Shown here piece after piece: positions 49,248 to 60,337 of a DNA stretch of 64,000 bases. A program made the translations under genes and the position numbers. The DNA is taken from the NCBI GenBank assembly GCA_000320545.1, contig ADNK01001326.1:26001-90000 (forward strand), read 5' to 3'. This stretch comes from Bigelowiella natans CCMP2755 (lineage: Eukaryota; Cercozoa; Chlorarachniophyceae). The notes beneath the pieces were generated by a model. That model had not been told where the DNA came from and did no database searches. It was given only the letters and a program-made list of their open reading frames with translations. The stretch's first letter is position 1. Each line of letters starts with the position of its first letter.

Positions 49248-50944
49248 TTTTCTCCTTTGTAGATCACAGAACCATTAGTATTTTTGGTACAACTGTCGAA
49301 ACACTTACACCATCTCTCTATGTCTGGTTGCTCCTCATTTGAGGATGATTCTTTACGTTGCAAGTATATCACTAATATCATACTTGATCGATTCTGATAG
49401 TTGTCCCTTTAATTGTGCAAGTTCAATCTGACTGATCTATACAAATGGTAAAAGCAAGTACGGAAGAATTTCAACAGTAAGCGTAGACATTATAATAGTA
49501 CTAGAAGAGGAAGAAGAAGAATACTGTACTGGTGATGTATTAGTAATTGCAAGATACTATACCGATCCGCTCTCGATCGCTCTCATGATTTCCTCCTCTG
49601 CTAAATTCCTGATAGAAATGGAAAGTAGATCATGATGTCCATGAGGGGCAGCCATGCACGTAAACGTTTCTGATAATTCTTGTGTGATGCATCGTACGAA
49701 CAAATCCACATTAATACACAGTATCATACTTTCTTTCCCTCATTTCCCTTCTTCTCCCCTCTATGTATCTTTCCATCAAAACAAAATATGCGATGTTGGA
49801 AAGAGAGGGGAGTGCACTTTTCTGTCGCTTTGTTCAATTGTAGTTGTACACGTTGTAGCGGTGCAATTGGATGTTTACTCTTATCACCTGTCTCCTTGCT
49901 GGAACAGCTTTATTGCGCCTTCCAAAGCAGGAGAAATTTCTGGCATAACGCACAAAAAGGTGGTGGATTGTGCTAAATTAGAAATTTTATATAATCTACA
50001 CTTTGGCGGTGGTGGTGGTAGTTATTCCTATGCCTATATGCTTTCTTCACAAATTATTTACGAAATGTCTCCCTATAAGTAATGGAAGAAACAGAGAGCA
50101 CAGAGTCCAATAATAAGTTACTTAAAAATCAGCAGGAGGTAGTTGTCTGTGTTGTACATAGTAGAATAAGTAGTAGGAGCAGCAGTAGTTGTGCAATGTG
50201 TACGTGTATGTGTGTGTGTGTGCGTTTGTCTGCTTTGTTTTATACTTGGAGCAATAACGCCCGTACTGCTTGTACATCTCGTCGCTGTTGTTCCCTCCAT
50301 ATGCACCATTCTAACGAGCAAAGGAAAGGTTTGGAGGTTAGATGAAAGGAAAGGAGAGGGGGGGGGATTACATTACTTGTCACGGCCTGTTTTATTCTTC
50401 TCTTCCTGCTCGTATATTGATTTTTCCGGTAAATGATCGTTATCGAGACGAGATGCGTTGAAGTTTTGCGTTTGTTCATCATTATCATCTTGCCCTTTGG
50501 TGTTATCTCGGTTTTCGTCGCCAAAAGTATAACCTTCTAGCAGCCAATATTAGTTGTCACTATGACTTACACAGTAAGCAAAAATGGAGGAGGAAGACGG
50601 GGGTATGGAAGACGATTTCACCTACCTTCATCTTCTCCCTCTTCTTCTTCGTCCGGAATATTACCAAAATATTCGTCGTAGTTTTGAGGAGTAGTCAAAG
50701 GTCTGTAAGTAAAATAGAACAACCGCAACAACAACAAGAACACCTGAATGAATTAACGGGGACATAGAGGGAGCAAAACAAACATGGATATATTACGCAT
50801 TGGTGAATATAGGTTGATACCGTTTGGTGCAAGGGTTATCTATCTTCCAATTGGGATATCTATATGATGATAATAATGATGAAGAAGAATACGATGATGA
50901 AGATTGCGATGATATACTCCTAAAACGAATATACTACTACTACA

Positions 50945-50978
<34 letters not shown>

Positions 50979-51200
50979 ACTACTACTTACTCCTACTTAC
51001 TACTATTACTACAGAAGAGAACAAGAAGAGATATGAGGGGAAAAAAGCAGCAAATATCAAATTACGCTCATGCCACAATAAGATAGGCATCGTCTTCGTT
51101 GTCGTTGAAGCACACACGCACACACACATATTGATCAATTTGGTTCACATAACCCTGAAAAGTTCTTGGGCGTTTCCACAGATTGCAGCCTGCGGGGGGG
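48885..51200 (-). CDS. Unidentified multi-exon gene, acidic and coiled
   Basis: No family recognised. Protein-like - strand exons: about 51192-51150 (QAAICGNAQELFR), 50700-50634 (NYDEYFGNIPDEEEEGEDE), 50540-50420 (DENRDNTKGQDDNDEQTQNF), 49965-49890 (VMPEISPALEGAIKLFQQGD), 49620-49570 (NLAEEEIMRAIESGS), 49435-49395 (IELAQLKGQLSESIK), 49365-49308 (ESSSNEEQPDIERWCK) and 49136-48885 (MMQGLTRGEVDVILKDPQKM). These suggest an acidic N-terminal half and helical C-terminal half. Junction phases were not all checked and the start was not found, so the gene model is a set of candidate exons rather than a sequence. Introns hold (TC)n and (TAC)n repeats. Confidence 0.4.
49196..49243. repeat. (TC)n microsatellite
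   Basis: About 45 bases of uninterrupted TC dinucleotides in an intron of the - gene. Confidence 0.95.
50933..51008. repeat. (TAC)n triplet tract
   Basis: TAC triplets with few interruptions for about 70 bases. Translations give poly-Tyr, poly-Thr or poly-Leu artefacts, not a gene. Confidence 0.9.
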
Positions 51201-52600
51201 GGATCCTATTGAAGTGGGAAAACAGAAAAAGAAATGTTTGACAACGATTACTGCTGCTGCTACTACTACTACTACTACTACTCCCCTTGCATTGTGATAC
51301 TTCTTTACTTACAGGTGGATTATCCTGTCTACGTCTATTTCTTTTCATAAAGATATGTCGCTACTACTCGTCAGTATTATACTGCTGCTGTATATACCAA
51401 GTGCTGCTCGTAGGTTTGTCACAAAGGAGTTGGCTGAACAAGGCAGCAATTAGTTTTATCCAGAAACAAGTAAGTAGACCAACGAAACAAGAATATGATG
51501 CTGCAGGTTGCATTTCGGAGTAGTAATTGAGAAAAAGAAAAGAAAAACCTGGCTCAAGCAAGCCTTCTCCAAATGAATAAGGACGAAAGAAGCTTATTGA
51601 CTGATTTAGAAGAGGAGGAAAAAAATTATGAAACGAAGTACCAATATTATCCACCAACATATCAGCATCATTATCACCATCATCATCGTCATCGTCATCA
51701 TCTTACACGGATTGGGTTGTGCAGGTCGTTCCAATCTTGCCCGACGAGGTTGATTTGGAATCCCCATCTTTTTCATGAGCAAATAAGTAACCAAGTAAGT
51801 AAGGGGAAGCAGGAGGAGAAGAAGAAGGAGGGGGGGGATGAGGGAGGAGGAGGAGGAGGAGGAGGAGGAGGAGGAGGAGGAGGAGGAGGAGGGAGAGGAT
51901 AGTCACATAATGTCAGCAATGAATTAGATAGTTGGCAGCATAAGAAAGAGTAGATTTCGTTAGGTATTTTTCGTTGAGTTTTATTTTCATCATGGTAGAA
52001 AGAAAATATACTGCTACTACTACACACTACTGGAACTTCTGATACTAGTACTGTTGGTATGCGATAATTATGGGAACAACTTCTAATACTAGTACTGTTG
52101 GTATGCGATAATTATGGGAAAGCGCCCCCCCTTCTTGACGTCCGGTTCACCTTATGGTGGTGGGTGCACAATGTTAATAGCGATTAATATTTATAATAAA
52201 CCATACACCACCACCACCACCACCACCATTTTTTTACATACACCAAGAAGAAGAGGAGCAACTACTACCACTACTACTACTACTACTACCACCACTACTG
52301 TTACCACAACTAAAACAACTACTACTTATCCTACCAAATTCAGCAACAATATCCGGTCCCACTTGGTCGAGAGTTACATTATAAGGAAGAGGACGTCTAG
52401 ATATTGTTATTGTTGTTGTAGTGATTGTTGGTTTTAACAGTGGTGCACGTGGATAAATCTACGCGAGTATATAGCATGCATGTATGTGAATCATAATTTT
52501 GTTGCATGTACCACCACCGCCACCATGCAACAATGAATGGTCATCATGACGATCAACCTACTCCCCACAGATGATGTGTGTGATATGACAATCAAGTAAT
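51201..52600. other. Gap with weak + exons and simple repeats
   Basis: Candidate + exons at 51573-51640 (MNKDERSLLTDLEEEEKNYE) and 51725-51776, after a TGTGCAG acceptor (VVPILPDEVDLESPSFS then TGA), could be the end of a small + gene, but upstream exons are unclear and the opposite strand is also open. The rest is simple sequence: (GGA)n at about 51845-51891, (ACC)n at 52207-52229, ACT triplets, and a 42-bp tandem duplication (about 52038-52119). Confidence 0.3.
52036..52119. repeat. ~42-bp tandem duplication
   Basis: GATACTAGTACTGTTGGTAT at about 52040 recurs as AATACTAGTACTGTTGGTAT at about 52085. Each copy is followed by GCGATAATTATGGGAA. Confidence 0.9.
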
Positions 52601-52639
52601 CTTCTCTCTGCAACACTACTCGTATCTGGAGAATCCCTT

Positions 52640-54065
52640 GCAATGATTGTAGACCGTGATCAGAGAAAGCCGAAACTCGCCTTTCCTATCCGCTTCAAAA
52701 CTTAACGAAATTCCGTTTAAACGGTAATTTCTGCAAGTAACAATGAGAGAAATGAGCACCCGATTCTTCTTCTAAATAATATCTGCGTTAGAGACTACTA
52801 CTAGTGACACTATGACTATCACTGATACTACCTATAATGGCAACCCTCAAAACTACGTGTGTCGGTCGGATTTACGGAAGTGGGAATGCCGATGGCCTCT
52901 CGCAACTGTTAAAATTCAAAACGAAGAGAGATCAACGAACAAAATGGTGAGATTTTTAGGAAGGGATTAGTTTTCTTTGAAACAAATAGCGAGTCTAACT
53001 AATTGAATATAGTATGCTCGTCATCTTAACCTTTTCATTAAGTTGGCTCATCTTCAATCCTAAGACGAAGTAGAATGGATGGCTCCTTCAAAAAGAAATT
53101 TACTATCTCAAAACCTTTTTTACAATAAATTATGATTGAACAACCAATCTAAACCTGATTATTTCCTCTCTAGGCGGACAAGTCTTCATTTTTGTTCTGG
53201 GTTTTCTCAAACTGAAAGAAATGTGATCTCTTTTCAAAATGAAGATAGACAATAGGAAGAGGCGATTTAAATTGTTATATAAATTAGATACTGGTTTCTA
53301 TCGATAATGGCGTCGGCGAAACGTTGCGAGCCGAACTCAGATTTTAGCTTTTCAGAAGTTCCATCAGGTGCTTGTTTCCTGTATTTAAACCTTCTTCTTT
53401 CAGTTTGCTTTCGAGTAAAGAACAGAAATAAATGAACTAACGTACAGTGACGACAGTATGGAAGAGTTGACTATCCTCATTATACCATCTGCGAGAACAA
53501 CAATACGTGATACAACATATATTCTTGATGCAACACTCAAACAAAAAAAGAGTTCAAACTCAGCTTGTTAACCTTGAAACGAGATTTTCGTACTTCGAAA
53601 GCCACCCCTAGATTGAAATGGGTCTGCAAAATCCTGCAGCAAGCCAAAAGGATGAAAATTATGTAAATCGATGCGTGAGATGAAGTAGTGCGAGCAGTAC
53701 TGCTAGGATTGTTTGTTAAACATGAAAACAACCCATGGAGCCTTCCAGTCCTCTGGATGCAATGGCAATTCACCGGGATCTGGAGAATTGATGCCTTGAA
53801 GAAAACTACCTCTCATCGAATGTTGCAATGAACTAGAATTGCTCCTTCCTGGATGATGAATAGTTGGAATGGCACCGAGGAGGCCAGCCGGCAAGCTGTG
53901 CGCATGTGAGATTGCTGATGCGGCGGTTGCACGAGAGAACGTCCCTTCCCTGCCATGCCTCTCATATTTCTTGTTTTCATCAACACTCCACCATGTGTGT
54001 CTCCGACACAGCAGTACGAATGTCATCAATGCAAGGAGCCTGTTGTTTAAATGAGCAATAACCAT
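52640..54065 (-). CDS. Unidentified multi-exon gene with possible N-terminal membrane anchor
   Basis: The first exon from ATG 54065 begins with a short basic/hydrophobic stretch (NNRLLALMTFVLLCRRHTWW) that could be a signal anchor, then polar sequence with ELPLHPEDWKAPWVVFMFN. Further - exons: about 53633-53576 (DFADPFQSRGGFRSTKISF), 53491-53440 (WYNEDSQLFHTVVTV), 53370-53310 (PDGTSEKLKSEFGSQRFADA), 53100-53040 (EPSILLRLRIEDEP) and perhaps 52710-52640. No family is recognised. Phases were only partly checked, and the 3' end is unsettled. Confidence 0.4.
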
Positions 54066-54304
54066 TCATTTCTGGTTGATGAACGCGCACACTAACTGCA
54101 CCTAATTTCACCACACCTGAACTCAGTCCATCGCCGAGGCGATGTTATCCGAGTTCTGCGCATGCGTTCCTCCTCCTCCAGCTCCTTTTCCTCCTCCTCC
54201 TCATTAATAATTGAAGAATATGATCGTTTGAAATTTGAAAGTAGTCATGTTAGGGTAGTTCCTTGACCAATAAGGTCTTCCCAGTCTAGATCTAAAAATA
54301 GAAC

Positions 54305-54373
<69 letters not shown>

Positions 54374-54608
54374 CGTAATTGTTGTCGGATTAAACTTGAA
54401 ACTCTACCAAATCCTACACTCCTCCCCTCCTCCTGGTGCTGCGATGTTGTGTAACGCACAAAAGAAGGGAGAGGAGAGAAACGATCGGAAAAGAGGCTGG
54501 GATTGAAGTCAACTTTAGGGACGAAAGGGTGAACAGAGGTTACTTAGCGAAGATGTCAGGTATATTGATGATTTGAGCAAAAATGCTGAATCGAGCACAT
54601 TTGAATAG
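54066..54608. promoter_or_regulatory. Divergent gap with a long (GTT)n tract
   Basis: About 540 bases between a - gene start (54065) and the + coiled-coil gene. A GTT triplet run of about 68 bases (54307-54374) dominates, with TCC-rich sequence at 54171-54200. No core promoter motif is recognised, and a 5' exon of the + gene may lie here (ATG near 54554). Confidence 0.4.
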
Positions 54609-56349
54609 TTGCAAACTTGTGTCGTTGATATTCAACTAGACCCCCCCTCAAGATGGGAGCAGCTCTACAGTCGAGCTTTCTCAGGCAGCGTGGACTATGA
54701 GGAAAGTCTTGATCGAGAAGACGTATCCGGTCAGGATGGTAGCTTCGATGATGAGGAAGTCGATGCATTTCTTGAGGTCAGCTCAGAGACAATTAATATT
54801 TTATCATGCGTGCTGCGGAAATCACTTAATCTCAGTTTATTCGTGTTTGGATAAAAAGAAAATTAATGCGGAATCTCGGAAGTCTAGAGCTGAAGATGGC
54901 AAAAATGCTCGCAGGTCCAAAGTCTCTAAGCTCTTCAAGAAAGACAAGACTAATTGCAAGACACGAAACATCGTTGCTAGAGATGGAAACATTGATATCC
55001 TGGAAAATGTGTATACAATGGAGTCAGAACCTAGCCATCTGCGCCTCAAGAATCCGTTGACAAAGTCGTCTCCACACATTAAAAACGACTCCAAACAATT
55101 CTCGTTAAGTATGAGCAATGGAATGCTGAGAAGCATCGTGAAACGGCAACATAAGCACACCACTCATGGGGCTCGAATTAGCAGAAATGCATCATTACAG
55201 CGCAGTAACCGCAGCAGCGTGGTTTCCGCAAACAGGAGTTTATCTCGGAAAATGGGATACGAAGCTGACAATCGCAAGAGCTTGCACAGACATGTCCCAC
55301 CTGCTCGACAACTGCGAGAAAGAACATTTAGGAAGACTAAGAAACAGCAGGCAACAGAGAGGGGTAGCAAACGCAAGGTAAGGATATCGCCGCCACCACG
55401 GCGAGAGTCCAAATTAGATCGTCTGCGAAAGCGCACGGAAGCGTGGACAAAGGCTGAGATGGTAGCAATACAATTTCGTATCCTCGTCGTCAAGCGGAAC
55501 AACCTCTCAAACATGCGCAAGCATTGCAAATTAAGGCAGCTACGACGAAGAGTTGCAGTCGAGGGGTTAAATAAGCTGCGGGCTTCACTCTGTTTAAAGA
55601 ATGCGTGGTCAAGATGGAAGGAGAACAAAATTTTGGCAGCAACGTCACGAGCAAAGCGAGAACAGGAGCAAAAGGATGCGCTAGAGAGGGCAGTACAGGC
55701 AGAGGCAAAACAGAAGCAACTTGAAGAGAGGGAACGTGCGCTTGCCTTGAAAAGGGACAAGGAGCTCGAAAAACGATTCGGGGTGTTCAACAGAGTGAAA
55801 AAGGCTGGCATGTTGAGGAAAATCTTCTTATGCTGGAGTAGGAACGCTGCCGCCAGACGAGAAGAGTCGAATTTTATGATGGTACGAAATCAACGACGAG
55901 CTCAAATGGACGCCTTAGTGTCAACTCTACTCAATCCTTCTCTCATTCCTCTGACGAGCAATCCATCTCCCCTAACAACACAAAAAAAACAGCAGCACGC
56001 AAACGATAGGATGAATATCACACCACCAGGAAATGATAAAAAAGAAGTAGGGAAGAAGAAGATGAAGAAGAAGAAAACATCAGGACGTCCAAGTAAACTT
56101 ATCAATCTCGATAGTAAGGCTGTTGCTGATGGCGGTAGTGATAGCCTTGATACTAAAAGGAGGAGGGGGAGGAGGAGGGTTGACGAGCAGGCTCTTGATG
56201 ATAATTCCCGAAAACAACATAAGATCCAACATAGTAAGCACGGAAGCCAAAAACAACATCCTAATTCTAGAAAAAGAGCACTTGGAAACAAGAAGAAAGA
56301 AGCTTCACTCTTAGCAGGAACTCAGCGGCAACAACAACAAATTCATCAT

Positions 56350-56380
<31 letters not shown>

Positions 56381-57405
56381 GCACGACTACTACAACAACA
56401 ACAACTACTAAAGTGTTCGATGATCGCGCAGTCGTTCCTACCAATCCTCCTTCCCTCTCCATGAAGAAATCACCGTCTGTGTTGATTACTGAAGCCACGA
56501 TACTAGCAAAAATGCAAGAAAGGGCAGAGAAAAGACGGTTACGAAGAGAAGAACTCAAGTTACAGTACGACAAGAGAATGGCAGAGAAGCGAAGGAATGA
56601 CGAAAGTGAGAAGCATCGAATCGAGGCAGAGAAACTGGCTAAGGCAAGGGCATTGCGGCGGCAGCGTTTGGATAAGGCAAATCGAGCAAAGAGGAGGAGG
56701 GAACGCGCGTTGCGGCTAAAGCAACTTGCGGAGCAGAAGTGGGCTCTCGCTGAGTTACACCATGTTCGTGCCAATATGATCTTCCGCGGATGGCTACCCT
56801 GGAAGTGGCTTGTAGAAAGAAGTAACGCTACCCTTCGCAGAGCAGATAAGCATCATACCAATAAGCTTTGCAAAACTGTGATATCCAGGTGGAAAGAACG
56901 ACTTGAGTCCTCTCGTCAGCACAAGAATCATATAGCTAACAGACACCGCCTGCATACGTTGTTTTCTGCGTTCAGGAAATTTGCCCTTAAACAGAGTCAT
57001 GCCCGATCACTCGCATGGCAGCATTACTGCAAAAGCTTGCTTCACTTAAGTATGGTTGTCTGGAAAAGGGCTTTCAAACACAAAAAGGATGTCAAAGATG
57101 CTGAAACCTCCCGGTTGGAGCAACGTGCTGACTCCTTTTACAACAGTCATCTCCTCCATCGTGCAATTCAAATGTGGACAAATGTACGAGACCAACAGAA
57201 ACTAGAGAAGGAGCAGAATCAGAGGTATACTGAGCTTAAGTTAAAAGTTAATGGCTGGCTCTCCGAGCTGCAAAGCGCAAAGGACGGGAAGTCGACTGAA
57301 AATAGTGAGTCTCGTCTCTTGTTAAATTTAGATCAAGCAATAGACATAGGAGAATCTTGTGACCTTGATAGCAATCTAATGGTGGATCCTTTTTTCCCTA
57401 GTTGA
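54609..57405 (+). CDS. Sfi1/CCDC191-like coiled-coil protein (probable centrin-binding, 5' exon uncertain)
   Basis: Two exons, 54609-54776 (acidic; SGQDGSFDDEEVDAFLE) and 54859-57405, join across an 82-nt intron in phase 0 to give about 905 residues. Frame continuity shows 54609 is not the true start: a TAG sits just upstream, so at least one 5' exon is missing. The protein is highly basic and helical. The C-terminal half repeats short tryptophan units about every 25-35 residues (NAWSRWKENK, KIFLCWSRNA, VISRWKERLE, LFSAFRKFAL, MVVWKRAFKH, RAIQMWTNVR), like the Sfi1 repeats that bind centrin at centrosomes and basal bodies. A central low-complexity insert has His and Gln runs coded by CAT/CAG repeats, followed by a charged coiled coil (ARALRRQRLDKANRAKRRRE). 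The function is inferred from the repeat pattern; antisense open frames over this exon are shadows. Confidence 0.75.
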
Positions 57406-57442
57406 TTTTTCTAGCTTGTGCTGTGTTCAAAGCAATTTATGA

Positions 57443-57528
57443 GACGGGTGTAATGAAATGATTATATTTTTTAAAATTGTCATCCTAATGTAGCCATGCT
57501 AGCATGCAAAGCGGCGGCTGCAGCGCTA
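57443..57528 (-). repeat. Dispersed 3'-tail repeat copy containing the palindrome
   Basis: On the - strand it reads GCTGCAGCCGCCGCTTTGC, then the CATGCTAGCATG palindrome, then TACATTAGGATGACAATT, and ends CACCCGTCTC. Relative to the reference at 11878, the palindrome interrupts the unit where the reference has CACAGC. Confidence 0.85.
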
Positions 57529-58205
57529 ATATTGTATTTGTTTTTTACGTTTCGGCGATTATATTGTGCATATCTGTTTTTGAGTGTGTCATTTGTAGCG
57601 CGCGCATTGTAGCATGCATGATTTGATGGTATGAGTAAATGTAATTTCAAAACTACTATCTTTGGATTTAATTACATGCTCACACGATTTCATGGAACAG
57701 TGATGTGCTCTAGTGCTGCGGTAGTGCCGTGCCTCTCATATCTAGACACATGTATTGTGTCTGTTGTCTGTTGATGCTAGACTACTAGAATGTGCATGCA
57801 TGCAAATGTGCGTTCTGTGTGTCTAGACGTCTGCTAGACACACGCTATTATCTATCTGCCACACACACAGCTAGCTAGCTAGACAGCCAGGTCCTGGACT
57901 AGCTAGCATGACATGTGAAGCTCTACCACCACGTGCGCACATCTGACATGCACGTCAATCGCACGCACAGTCTCGCTTCCCTTCATCGTTGGCACTCTAG
58001 CTAGCACTGTAGTTAAGCTGGTGCTCTGCACAGTTACGTAGGCTAGTAGGGATGACAATTGAAGGTCATGCCAATGAACGAGACATGCTAGCGCATGGTG
58101 ACATCATGCATGCTAGCATGTGTTACACATGTCAGGAGACACATTCGTAATAGACATAGTAACATCACACAATGCACACATAACATGTACACACACACAC
58201 ACACA

Positions 58206-58250
<45 letters not shown>

Positions 58251-58344
58251 GTATATACATATTACGTTGTCTACACGCTACAATTATATTTACACATACA
58301 CATGTATGCATACATATACTTACATATGCACACAGATACAACAT

Positions 58345-58428
58345 AGGCGCTGTAGCCGCTGCTTTGCACATAGCTGCATTAGGATGACTGTTGAAAAGAT
58401 TTAATCAGATGGTTACATCCGTTTCATA
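58345..58428 (+). repeat. Dispersed 3'-tail repeat copy
   Basis: Contains GGCGCTGTAGCCGCTGCTTT, then GATGACTGTTGAAAAGATTT, then GTTACATCCGTTTCAT, in the order and spacing of the reference copy. Confidence 0.9.
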
Positions 58429-58439
58429 TGAATATGTAC

Positions 58440-58505
<66 letters not shown>

Positions 58506-58506
<1 letters not shown>

Positions 58507-58553
58507 GTATGACAATTGAAAAGATTTAATCACTTCATTACATCTTTCTCATG
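58506..58553 (+). repeat. Dispersed 3'-tail repeat, 3' half only
   Basis: GTATGACAATTGAAAAGATT, then AATCACTTCATTACATC, directly after an (AT)n-(GT)n tract. Only the final part of the unit is present, as expected for a strongly 5'-truncated copy. Confidence 0.85.
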
Positions 58554-58668
58554 TGTATGTGTGTGTTTGTGAATTATATGGAGTGCTACTGGTTTATCAA
58601 TCTATGGTAAATTCACGTTACCAGTCTGCGTACACATTCGTGAAGAATGACTAATCTATGTACTGCAC

Positions 58669-60337
58669 TTATCTCGCTACTAATTCTTGAATGTTTTTTT
58701 CTTTTAACTTGACCCATTTATCCGAGACGATTCTGACTCCGAACACAGAACGAACAAGGACGTTTTGCTGACTCATCCTAAATTAAATTGGTGCTTATTT
58801 GTACTGAAAAAGAATGTAGTATTTACGAATTTCGAGGTACCATGTATGCTGTTTTAATAATCCATCTTCTGTGATTGTCAACTGTGTCCATTTTTGCAGC
58901 TGGTGATCCCAATATACCTTATTATTTTCATTGTCAAAGATTCTAACAGTGTGCTATTGCTTAGGCACCACGATGCTCTTCACCGTGATCTTCCTCCTCC
59001 TCATCATCATCATCAATATCATCATCATCATCATCAGTATCATCCCAAACTTGAGTGATATACCGCTGGGCAGCATTCATGGCCCCAGTAGTCCATTTCG
59101 AGTGGTACGGATATCAATTCGATAAGTTTATCATTGTCTAATATAAGGATGATCTTCACATCCAATTGAATCTTCCGTACATATCTCACTCCGTTTTCAG
59201 TTTTCGTGAATTTACTTTTCACATCACGGAGGAAGTAAGAGGAACGAGCCCCGAAGTGTGCGTAGTCGTGGAAGGAGTAAAAGCTGCTTCCGATATCATC
59301 ATAATCATCTTTTTCACCATAACTTGCACTTTTAGACTCTTCTTTTGCTTCAACTAGCATGCTCTCCCCACCACTAGCTATGTTTCTATTGTTTCCATTT
59401 TCTAAGCCCATATCAGCTTTTGCGTGCATCGGTATGGATATGAGAATGGGAGCATGAGTAGAGGCATTGCACCGATCAACAAACAGCGACAAAGACATTG
59501 GAATTCCGTGCAAGTAGAACTGCTTTGATGTTACTTCGGCTTTGAGGTCCCAGCCCATCAAATGAGTGACTCTATTGGGAATCTCAGCATAGAATTTGTC
59601 GTACTCGTTCGGTATGAGATCGATGCAGTGGGCTACACATCGAGCTCTTTTTAGAATAGTATCACGGATCATCATCCGATCATTGGGATTGTCTTCGCTG
59701 CACTGAATCATGTGTGAATTTACTCCTTCGATTTGAATGACTCGACAGCCCCTATTAAAGAAATAGAGAGGGGGTATCATCGAAAGAGGGGGGAGTGTAA
59801 GAAGAAGTCAATGGAGGAGGAATAGAGCACCAGAGGAGGAGGGTGACAAATAGTCATATAGTACTATCATATTAATTGTTGGTATAACATTTACGCGAAG
59901 CAATGTGCAAGTTCGTTCCAGAAGGCCTCTGTAGCTCTAGAATTAGCTCCCAGGCACAGGTTTTTGAATCTAAAGCCAAATCTCATGGAAAGCACATCTC
60001 TCTTCACCCTCACATCTGATGCAAGGCGAAGAAATCGCTTCGAGACTAGGGGAACCATCCTTCCGATTTCTGCTAACGTCAAATATTTTGCACATATGTG
60101 CAGCCATATATTGTCGGGTATCCTAGGCCTGGTGTCATTGATAAAGTCACTTCTTTCTACAGCGTGCCACCGCCTTCTAACACGACGGCGGCGTTTATGT
60201 GATCGAAAGCCTTCTCCCTCTGTCTCGCTTATGCCGTCGCCGTTCTTGCGACGACGACAACGACGACGAATGTCATGTGGAATTCTGGTTACGCATTGGT
60301 GCTTCCAAAGTGTCGGGAGGGGGGATGGGAGCTCCAT
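58669..60337 (-). CDS. F-box protein with an uncharacterised C-terminal region
   Basis: F-box proteins link substrates to SCF ubiquitin ligases through Skp1. Four exons (60337-59895, 59751-59064, 58953-58841, 58777-58669) keep phase and give 450 aa. After a basic Arg-rich N-terminus (KRRRRVRRRW), residues about 70-110 read RIPDNIWLHICAKYLTLAEI followed by MVPLVSKRFLRLASD: a P-D/E-x-hydrophobic, then KRF-type F-box. The C-terminal 300 residues (MIQCSEDNPNDRMMIRDTIL, YLHGIPMSLSLFVDRCNAST) contain no recognised repeats such as LRR, WD or Kelch, so the substrate type is unknown. An alternative last exon (58771-58704) is possible from a different donor, but the chosen model gives the more protein-like tail. 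The start ATG 60337 has no upstream coding support. Confidence 0.75.

Larger units (their letters stand above)
57406..58668. repeat. Repeat island between converging genes
   Basis: The gap between the coiled-coil gene (+) and the F-box gene (-). It holds a - copy (57443-57528) and two + copies (58345-58428 and 58506-58553) of the dispersed 3'-tail repeat, two CATGCTAGCATG palindromes (57495-57506 and 58109-58120), CTAGCTAG runs near 57870-57905, and (AT)n and (GT)n tracts near 58208-58245 and 58446-58503. No host gene is seen. Confidence 0.8.

Noticed and set aside
55164-55811. 215-codon - strand open frame
   Set aside because: It is antisense to the Arg/Lys-rich coiled-coil exon on the + strand, which has coherent repeats; the antisense Ser/Leu-rich text is a shadow.
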